From assembly GCF_032362555.1 (NCBI RefSeq), contig NC_083514.1, positions 8,293,001 through 8,357,000 on the forward strand: a DNA stretch of 64,000 nt, given 5' to 3'. Within the stretch, counting starts at the first letter, position 1. Every line of letters starts with the position of its first letter. The notes beneath the pieces are model-generated. The model ran no database searches, had not been told where the DNA came from, and was given only the letters and a program-made list of their open reading frames with translations. The position numbers and the translations under genes are program-made. Of the stretch, positions 1-9,900 are shown piece by piece. This DNA comes from Amyelois transitella. Lineage: Eukaryota > Arthropoda > Insecta > Lepidoptera > Pyralidae.

Positions 1-814
1 ATGCAACAACATAAATTGCAATCTTTGGGCTAATCACTTTTTCTAACGGCAAGCTTTTGTATTTCGTAAGAAACTATTTCACTACGTTCATATATTTTTT
101 AATAATTTTTGATTACTAATATACCTTAATATATCCCTTAATAATAATTTACATATTGAAATATGCTGATAAATATATTTCTTCTGTTGGCAAGCTAATG
201 ACCAAGGTAATTAATTATTGACATCGATGAAAAAATATTTTTTCTTTGAAGTTATTCTTTTGAACACATAATATTAAAATTCATGATATTATTAAATTAC
301 AACATGTAAATATAAGGATAGAAATTGTTCAAAACAGAGTTAAAAATACATTATTAAAATCTGTTCACAGACTCTGGTTATATCTAAGGCATTTTTTGTA
401 TTTATTTATTGATTATACTATGATAGCAAAAAATGTCCAGGTTTTAAAAATGTTCAAAAAATATTATGTTCTCCTCTCTTCCTCTTCTTTGGCTCTTTTC
501 TCATACTCTCACGAATTTCGACAACGCCTATGTTTTATCATTCATTCTAACTCCAAGTTAATCCCAGAGATAAAAAGATTGAGAAAATAAGCTTTGTCAA
601 TTTTAGTGAATATGTCAGCGGGACAGGGAAAACAAAGATGTTTCGTACATCTTAAAATTTTAACATACAAAAATATGAATAATATCAAAGTTTCAACTCT
701 GTTTAAAACACATTTTGACTGTCTACGTGATTAATCAAACAAATTATCCTCCTGATAAATAGTTTGTGATGATTTTGTAGCATGTCAGCTTTCAAATAAT
801 AACTACTAGCTATA
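1..814. other. AT-rich intergenic DNA, nothing identified
   Basis: No coding stretch with family resemblance, RNA gene or repeat end can be supported here. The only open stretches are short and of random composition. The segment ends at the TA target site of the mariner element. Confidence 0.6.
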
Positions 815-2136
815 CTACTCTGTCAAGAAAGTAACAGGAAAAGATCAATAATACACAAACTGTTTGTTATTCATCCAAATTTATTTTATCACCTTCAAAA
901 TATGCTCCTTTAGAAACGATACACTTACGCCAACGAATAATCCAATCATCAAAACATTTTTTAAACGCTGTTTCCGGAATTGAGGTCAGTTCTCGCCGCG
1001 AATTCTCTTTTATGTCTTCTACCGATTGAAAACGGGTGCCACGAAGTGATAATTTGAGTTTAGGAAAAAGAAAAAAGTCGGCTGGAGCCATATCTGGTGA
1101 ATATGGTGGTTGCTCGATGGTATTTGTTGAGTGTTTGGTTAAAAATTCGTTCACAATGATGGCCTTGTGCGAAGGTGCATTATCATGGTGCAAAATCCAA
1201 GAATTTTCTTTCCACAAATCTGGCCTTTTTCGTCGGATTTGCTCTCTTAAACGCCGCATAACACTCAAATAATATTCCTTATTTACCGTTTGACCTTCCG
1301 GCAAGAATTCCGAGTGCACAACACCGCGATAGTCAAAGAAAACAGTCAACATGACTTTGACTTTTGAACGACTTTGGCGTGGTTTTTTCGGTTTCGGTTC
1401 AGTTGGAAGGCGCCACTCCGAAGCTTGTTGACTAGTTTGCATGTCAAACTCGTAAACCCACGTCTCGTCACCAGTAACAATGCGTTTCATGAATGTTGGG
1501 TCGGAATTGACTCGTTCTAGCATGTCCTCAGCGACTCTCATGCGATTGAGTTTTTGAAAAAAATTCAGGTCTTTTGGGACTAGCCGAGCGGCAACATGTT
1601 TCATACCCAAATTATTAGTTAAAATGGTACGGATCGACTCGTGAGATACAGAAAGTTCGGTGGCTATCTCTCTCAAAGTTGAATGAGGATTTTCAGTCAC
1701 TATTTCCTTCACTTTTGCGATGTTAACATCAGTTGCAGACGTTGATGGCCTACCAGAGCGAGGCAAATCTTCCATCACATCTCGACCGCTTTTGAACGCT
1801 TTGTACCACTCATAAGCACGAGTTTTTGATAAAGTCGATTCACCGTAAGCCTTCTGTAACATTTTCAGTGACTCCGAACACGATATTCCATTGGCAATGC
1901 AAAATTTAAGACAAACTCTTTGTTCGATGTTTTTATCCATTATGAAATTAGCAATACACACTAGATATGATATAACTAAAAATAGCACTGTATTTAATGT
2001 AAACAACAGATGCAACTCAAACTCCGCGCCAAAATGGAAAACAGTTGTGCCAATCTAACAACAACAAAAAAAACAAAAATTTGAATTTGGAACCATAAAT
2101 AAATAATCCATTCCCGATACTTTCTTGACAGAGTAG
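815..2136 (-). mobile_element. Complete mariner (Tc1/mariner) transposon
   Basis: The 1,322-bp element has perfect terminal inverted repeats. The left end reads CTACTCTGTCAAGAAAGTA (815-833) and the right end is its exact reverse complement (2118-2136). It is flanked on both sides by TA (813-814 and 2137-2138), the dinucleotide that mariner duplicates on insertion. It contains one uninterrupted transposase gene on the minus strand. Perfect ends, a clean target duplication and an open reading frame suggest a fairly recent insertion. I cannot assign a mariner subfamily with confidence. Confidence 0.93.
867..1940 (-). CDS. Mariner transposase
   Basis: This 357-residue cut-and-paste transposase binds its own inverted repeats and moves the element into TA sites. 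The N-terminal half has the paired helix-turn-helix layout of mariner, with the linker RSGRPSTS near residues 61-68 and a VPKDL block near 121. The catalytic triad is intact: Asp158 in VTGDETWVYEFD, Asp253 in HHDNAPSH and Asp288 in YSPDMAPADFF, with exactly 34 residues between the second and third Asp (DD34D). I start at the ATG at 1940, reading MDKNIEQRVCLKFC, because mariner proteins begin this way. The 25 residues available upstream are hydrophobic and unlike the family. No stop or frameshift is visible, so the enzyme may be functional. Confidence 0.93.
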   Translation of the reverse strand: MDKNIEQRVCLKFCIANGISCSESLKMLQKAYGESTLSKTRAYEWYKAFKSGRDVMEDLPRSGRPSTSATDVNIAKVKEIVTENPHSTLREIATELSVSHESIRTILTNNLGMKHVAARLVPKDLNFFQKLNRMRVAEDMLERVNSDPTFMKRIVTGDETWVYEFDMQTSQQASEWRLPTEPKPKKPRQSRSKVKVMLTVFFDYRGVVHSEFLPEGQTVNKEYYLSVMRRLREQIRRKRPDLWKENSWILHHDNAPSHKAIIVNEFLTKHSTNTIEQPPYSPDMAPADFFLFPKLKLSLRGTRFQSVEDIKENSRRELTSIPETAFKKCFDDWIIRWRKCIVSKGAYFEGDKINLDE

Positions 2137-3948
2137 TATTATGACTATGAGACCGTACATTCTTAATATAAATATTCATAATTATAATTTTTCTAACTCA
2201 GACACGCCGTAAAGACCTATACAAACTGATTTAAAAAGAATTGTACTCTTTCATTTCATTGATATAACGACGTCGGTTCATAGGTTGATTTCATTCACTC
2301 ACGATATTTTTGCTTAAGCTTTTTCTCTCTCATTCAATTGCGTCATTGAGTGATCGACTTAGCAGCAGAAAACCTGGGTTTTATGACAGATATTTTACAT
2401 CTAGAAACATGCACTATTAATTTTTCTCGGCTTTTATACTATGCGATACAGCAAGATAAATGATCTAATAAAATAGTAGATATACATCAACAGGTGTGAT
2501 CGGTAAATGGAATAATATAAGTTAGACATCGAATAGTACTTATCTTAAAATGAATAGTTATCAGGCATGCCGTAAGTAGCGCTGGAATCATCAATGAGAA
2601 CAAGTTTCGGTAGAGTTTCCCCTTTCTTGTTGGTTTCTGGAAATTGAATTAATAAATAAACACCTATACCTATAGGGACAAATCATACAGACAGGGTTTG
2701 AGACTTGTGTTATGAGAAATGCCCCTTCACGATACTATATTTTAACCAATACAATTATATACATCAAAGAATATAAATAAAACATTACTTTGAAAAGTTA
2801 CACCGCGCAGAAGTTTTAATTTATATATGGCGGGAAATTATTTGAGCGGTTGAGCCTATCATATCGCGGAATATGAATCTGCGAACTGAACTGTCCGCTA
2901 CTGTACTACTAATAAGAGATAGCAGACATTTTGTTATTGGATTTAAAATTTAGGGTACTTGTAATAAAATCGTCATTTTATTGAGTTTTCATAAGGTATA
3001 ATTTGTACTATTCTGGGCCGAATATTGCCAAGTCAACTTAAAAAAATTGTATGTACTGTATGTTCTACCTAACAGTTCTTTGATATATGGCTCAGAATCC
3101 GACTTTTGTCAAATGTGTCACAAAATTACCTCATGTCCCTAAACATCTTATTTTAAAATAGGTGAGATGACAAAGCATTTCCATTTCTTGAAATGATTTC
3201 TCTAAAACCGTATTTATTAAATAATCGAGCGAAGCATAGGACAGGAGTACTCATAAATCGATTGTATCGGTAGAATCCGATCGACCTCGAAGTAAAGTTC
3301 GCACGATTGCAAGCGTTTGAGGAAATGAACACCGATTAACATACAAGGTATCGACTAATGTACCACTTAGTCATGCATAGTAAACCTTCATTGATATTGA
3401 TTGAAACAAATTTCAAAGATGAATTGCTTGTAAACTATCATCATCTCTCTCTTCTGAACCGTGCGGTTCATGAATGACGGCGATTAAAGGAATAGGAGCA
3501 CATTCATTTAGTGCCAGCTTCTATACTGGTCTGGTAGCGAAAAAGAAACATAATGTATGCCATCTCTTTCTCTTCCCGTGCAGATTCATATAATGATCAT
3601 TCTAGGGAAAGATGTTTGTCTCTTTATCGGACGGATCACTTTCATTTTAGCGTTTTCCCGATCCCATTAGTTGTTGGCTCTTAATCTCGGGTTTCCTTTG
3701 GGGATACTTTAGTGAAAAGTTTTGCCAAACTTTGTCAGCTGATTGTCTAGAAACAAGCGAATTTCGGGAAAAGAATTCACCTGAATCTCAGTAAATAACC
3801 CTCTTTAATTACAACAAAGATGGAGTCTTTTTAGTGAAAATTATCTTTTCGAAGTTTTCACACTCAAATAAGATGTTTGAAAAGTTGTCTTTTATGGAAT
3901 GGTCTTATCAAAATTATGCCCTAATTTAATCACATACATTTTTCTTAC
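2137..3948. other. Intergenic or intronic AT-rich DNA with a SINE remnant
   Basis: Apart from a tRNA-SINE fragment near 2.7 kb and a candidate exon at 2545-2636, I see no supported feature. If the candidate split gene is real, this is largely its last intron. Confidence 0.4.
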
Positions 3949-6900
3949 CTGAACTCTCATCAAATTAGACACATCTATTTAGCATCTTCTTATTATCCGT
4001 GAGCAGTTCTAGGATTTCTTCTGTCGTCTTGTTGTCGCTGCGGAATTTGGCCATTTCTTGTTTGGGTACAGTTCGCTTTAGAAGCAAATCAATGTTGACT
4101 TTTAATCGTCTCAATGGAGGGAGAGATTCATCTTTAGTGGGTGTTTGACCCATGGCCTCGAGAGATTCAATCAGGAGGTCGTCTATCAGACGCTTGTTGA
4201 AACCTGCCAGTTTTATAAAATGTTTAAATAAAGAATACAATAGTTTTTTTATGATATACTCCGTGAAATACAAAATAAGGTTTTCTTTATTTACATTGAA
4301 GAAAAAGGTAAGAAACGGGAAATTATACCAAATGGCAGATATCTTCAATAGCTCACATTGAAATGTAGAAGAAATATCTACTTACGAAATATATTTGTCA
4401 GTGTATTAAAATTTATTTAATTAGATTTTGTAAGTGAATTTGAATTTATTTATTATTTAAGTACGTTTCAATGTAAACTAAAGTCTAAGTTTAAGTCATT
4501 TGGTTCACACATTTTTGCAAATATTTACAGGATGCAGAAGCTATATAAATGCATATTTCAAGAATTTATTTTCGTATTTCCAAGCCCCTCCCAAACGTAG
4601 GTTTCCACTTGCAACTAAAATAAGCCACCACCTTGAAACAATTTTCGTATAAATTCAGACCTTATCACCCTTATCCTAAGAACCTTGTTCCATTGTACCC
4701 AACCGACACCGGAGATTAACAACGAAATGGTACATGAACTCACTCGAACATTACCCTTGCTGACGCCGATACGCCTGTGACCTGAATTTTCTAGAATACA
4801 ATCAAGATGGTAAAGCAATGAATGTACTTCTTCCCAAAGAGCTGGTTTCGTAGAATAGAAGAAATATAATAAATAAACGGGCGGATTGAAAACCTCCTCT
4901 TTTTTTAAGTCGGTTTAAAAACACATCATGCGAAACACACATAAGCATTTAGTCCCGGTTGGGTTTATCCAGGGCGCGCTTATAACTAGGTGTACCTATA
5001 ATCTAGGAAGGATAAACAGATAAATTTATCATAAAATGAAGATTTTCGTCGTATGCCTGATACCCTGTTGACAGATAACCTAAATAAAGGTAGGTATTTA
5101 GAATATTCGGACCTTCGAAGGAATGATTTCGGGAATTAACTTATTCGAAAACAAGTAGTGAGCAGTTGTAATTGTAAGAAATGAGAACTTCCTTTTTTGC
5201 AACCAACAAAACTATCGGTATTGATAGATCTATTTCTCACAGACCCCTCAAATTCTTTATCCCAATTTGCGAGTGGAAAAAAATAGACGCTTAAATGACT
5301 AAAAAAAAATTAAGCAATGATAAGAATTGTTAATTTAAATTTGAACACTTCTCGTCCTCTACGTGTAATTGTAACGATGTTTGCATAATAAGTATGTGGA
5401 GCATTTGTTCACACTCATTATATGACGGTGCATAACATGTTAAATACCTATCACTTCATGACTCAACCTCGTGAAAATTAAACACACTCAAGTACTTATG
5501 AAATGAGCGTTGAATGAAACCCGTTGATGTCTAATGTAGGTGAAAAATGCTATTAATAAAATGGAAAAATATTTTTTTTTTTAATCGAGGTATAAACTCA
5601 ATGTCATTTTAATGTCGTGTTTAGCCAGATGGCATCCTGTTACTTGCGCACACACACATAAGCGATGTACTTCACACAATCGAAAACAGTGCAAAAAATG
5701 TTTGTGTAATTTTTTAAAATTAAAAATTACGCACCCAAATATTTCAGTTTGTCCTCGGACGCTATCATTGTGAGAAGCAGGGCGAGTAGGAACCTCATGC
5801 GAGACAGGGACATACTGGAATCAACTTCTTCATTGTTCCCGGAAGACTCTGTCTTTTTTCCCAAAGGTGGCTCCTTTGATCCAACATTGCAAACTTTTGA
5901 ATGGATACCCAAGTTGGCCTTTAACTTGAAAAACTGTCCACATTTCGCACACTTGTACGCACTATCTTTACCATGGATGTTTCGCATGTGAGCCTTCATG
6001 TGTGGCAACTGGGAGAAGGTTAAAGGACACATTGCACAAGGAAACGGTTTCTCACCAGTGTGCCGCCTGATATGTAACATTAGAGCATTTGAATGGGAGA
6101 AACGGTGGCTGCAAATCCTACACTCATACGGCCTGTCTCCTGTGTGGGATCTACGGTGAACATTGAGCTGAGTGGACTGTGTGAAACGTTGACCACATAT
6201 AGTACATTCATGTGGACGCTCTTTTTCATGAACTCGCATATGTTCAGATAAATGTCCTTTTAGTTTTTTATTGCACACAGGGCAGACAATCCTGCGGCCT
6301 GCATGACTAACTTGAACATGCCTCCGCATAGAATTGAGCTCCTTATATTCTTTACCACAATATTGACAGATGAAACCATTTAGTTTTAAATGCTCTTTGA
6401 GATGCTTGACAAGTTTGTTGTGAGTGCTAAACCTTTCACTGCAAATATGACAATCTAAAGGAATTGCACTAAAATGATTTGTCTTTTTGTGTTTTGCTAA
6501 CTCGCTTATATTGTTGAAACTCTCTTCACAATAAAGACATTTGAAAGAGCCATATTTATTAACATGAAGGTCCAGGTGTATACTCAAAGTTTCCTTGAAA
6601 CGGAATACCTTCTCACAAATCTGACACTTAAAATTCCTTGGTGAATACAACTCTGGGTGACGTTTTTTAAGATGATATTGCAGATTAACCTCATGAGTGA
6701 ACCGTTTTAAACAATCAACACATTCATATGGTTTTGCATTGAGGTGAACATAGATGTGGCGTCTTATGGAAGCTTTGTTGCTGAATGTTTTATTGCAGTA
6801 ATTGCACTGAAAGCCCGGCAATGGCAAAAGTGATCCATTGCTCAATTGCACTTTGGGCTTTGGTTTATGTAGAACTGGCTTACTTTTTGGTAACTTTTTT

Positions 6901-9900
6901 CTTTTTTCATTTTTATTTGGAGAAGTTTTCTTTACCGTTTCTTTTATTACACTTGTATTGGTCTTATTTTGGTTTGATGCAACAATAGTGTCATTATTTA
7001 CATTGGTTTCTGTTTCATTGTGGTTTGATGTGCCAATATCGTTATTGTTAACAGTAGGAGCAGTTTCATCTATTTTATTTTTATTGCTTTCTTGGATCAT
7101 CAGTTCACTCTTAAGTATGTTGTCTAAAAGTCTTAAGTGATCTTTATTTTTTCTTTTAATCCTGCCGCTCTTCGTGACCAACGTCTCTTTATTTAAAAGG
7201 TAATAATCAGGTTTACCGGGTGGTTTGACTTTAACAACAGGTACATGTACTGGTTGCGCTTTTTCTGTTGTGCTGGGTTTAGATTTTTTCTTAACTTTGA
7301 CATCACCTGTGGGTTTATCTACTTGTTTACCACACCCTTTCTTAGTAGATGCACTTTTCGGTGCGTTTGGTCTACTTTTTACATTAGCCATTGTTATTGT
7401 GACTTATTAGAAGCTTACGTTACCTTACCGCATATCCAAGCGAAAGACCCACCACCACGCGAGAAGAAAAGTTAGTCGCTATTGAAGTTCAACTGCGTAC
7501 TTACATGCAGTGTGTCGTTAGCATTACTATAATCACCTCACTATCGTAGATAACAACTTATTCAAACAATGATGCTCAGCTACTAATGTGTGAAGGACTC
7601 TACCTTTTGTCTTAGAACATCTTTTACCTTGAACGATATTATACACACTACGTCACTAATTTATTCATAACACCGTATTATGTTACTGGTAATTAATATT
7701 ACCAATAAATGAAGACTGTAATGAGCGCAATAGATAAGTAATTTTGGAAAATAAATAAGAAAATTTTATTGAAATAGGCATTGCACATCAAATATGTGTG
7801 AAACAAAATGCACTCAATCACTCCACTCAGTGTGAGTGAGCGAGAAGAGGAATCCAGTTGGAAAGTGTCAAAAAATTGTATAACGCTTCTTAACGACCTC
7901 TAGCGTCGAATAGCATGTAACTTTTAATATCTTTAGTTTCATTATTATTTCGTAATATTTTCTTCAATCATTACACATCACCAATAGTGCAATAAGCTAT
8001 ATCTAATGTGTGAAAATAATTTCATTTTGTTTGTTTAGCCTTTAAACGCGCTATTTAAGACTTTGCGTTCACTAAAGTTTACGCCATCTATCGTTACTCT
8101 AAAGAATGAGTTATTAGGGTTAGTTCATACAAATAATGAATAGAGCCTGCGTACAAGAGACATTCCTGTGGGGGTCTATTGGGGCTCCGGTTGACCTGCG
8201 CCGCGTGCCATCACATCAAACTGATCAATACAATCATTAACTACGCACTGGTAGCCGTGATTAATTATTTACAAATAAGCATTGAGAAGGCTAGGTCAAG
8301 AAAAATCAATACATGTTGAATGAGGTGGCTCTATTTTTAGTTTGCGCATTACTATATTTTATTTGAGTGGCCTACGCTTACTTACAAGCTACTGACAGAA
8401 TTAGTATCTAAAAATAAAATTAATTCGAAAACGATGACGCAAACTTGGTATATATAGTTACCTTTCATCCGATAAAAAATTTTGTTTTAAAAATCAGTGC
8501 ACTGTTTCCGCTTTTTAGCCTACATTCATTTGCATAGATCTCAACTTCTTAATGCCTTACGGAGTAAACATAAGACTCGAAAATTATTGGCTGGATAGAG
8601 ACAGGATGGAAGCCCATCTAAAAGAAGAATCTCAAGTACTTATATAAGCTTCTCCCTTGATTGACTTTTATGATCTGCACGGAGAGAAATGCAGTTGACA
8701 CACACTGTTTTATCTTCGATATCAAGTCAGCCATAAGCATTCTTATAGAGAACTTTATTATTAGAGTTTACCTACGAGTTTTTTTTATGCTTATAATTAA
8801 ATAATTTATCTATAAATTATTTACAGCTGCGCAAAATAATTTCAGAAAATTGCAAATTTACTTCTATCGTAAGTAGTAGGTACGATTAGAAGTAGTTTAG
8901 TCGACCTTTCCGCTCTTAGCGAGTGAACGGTAGCTACTTATAGGATGAAATTTGGTAAACAGGTAGGTAGATTAGACCCTGAATGAGACATAGGAAACAT
9001 TTTTGTCATATATATGCAACGAAAACAAAACGCCGAGCAGAAACAATTTTTCTTGAAAAAGTCTTAGAGCTGCTTCAATAATGAAAACTCGCGTTGATGT
9101 CTAAATAATCATCTTAAGTACACCGTTTGTAAAAGACATCAACGACTTATAGTTTTTCATATAGACTTATGGCATTTTTTTCTTGACATTATACGACGAT
9201 TTTTTTTAATGTAATTGAAAAATTTTATTCTGAATTATTTATTGTAAATATTATAAATCAAAATAAAACTTATTAAAAAAAACTGAAAGATAAATCTACA
9301 AATACACCTAAATATAAAACTACATTACACTTTTTTATCTTTTAATTTTTCACTGATATTGGTTATCTTTAAATTGGGTGGACAATACCTACACGTGAGA
9401 ATTGAGATCCGTTTTAGGCGATGTACTAGCAACTGTCACCATTGGAGTCTCAATTCCATCATTAAGCCATACAGTTGAACGTCTGTCCTGTCTACTCCGA
9501 TAGGTATTAAGGCCTGAATACGTGTTTGTATGTTGTGTTTTTTAAAGATCAATTACGTCATTCGAAAGTTGTCGAGGATAAAAGTAGAGTGTTAAAATAA
9601 TATTGACAAAGAAATTGCTATATTTTTTTATTAAGTACATACGTTTTTTAAGATAAGTTGCCCGCGTCATAGTTGTCATAGCACTTGAAGACTTTTTACT
9701 CCTGGCTTTAGTCCCGGTTACATCCTCGCCTCTCTGGAAAGAAGACCAGGGTGGGAATTTGACCATGATCCTAGATTTGGTGAGTTAGGTTCTTACACGA
9801 AACGACTTCTACTTATCTGACGTCTGCATAATTATTTATTAAACCATTTAAACCTAAATACCCAGACACAATTTGTATATCACTGCGAGCGTGACAACAT

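Noticed and set aside
2014-2030. E2F-like CCGCGCCAAAA motif
   Set aside because: It lies inside the mariner element near its end, so it is unlikely to regulate a host gene.
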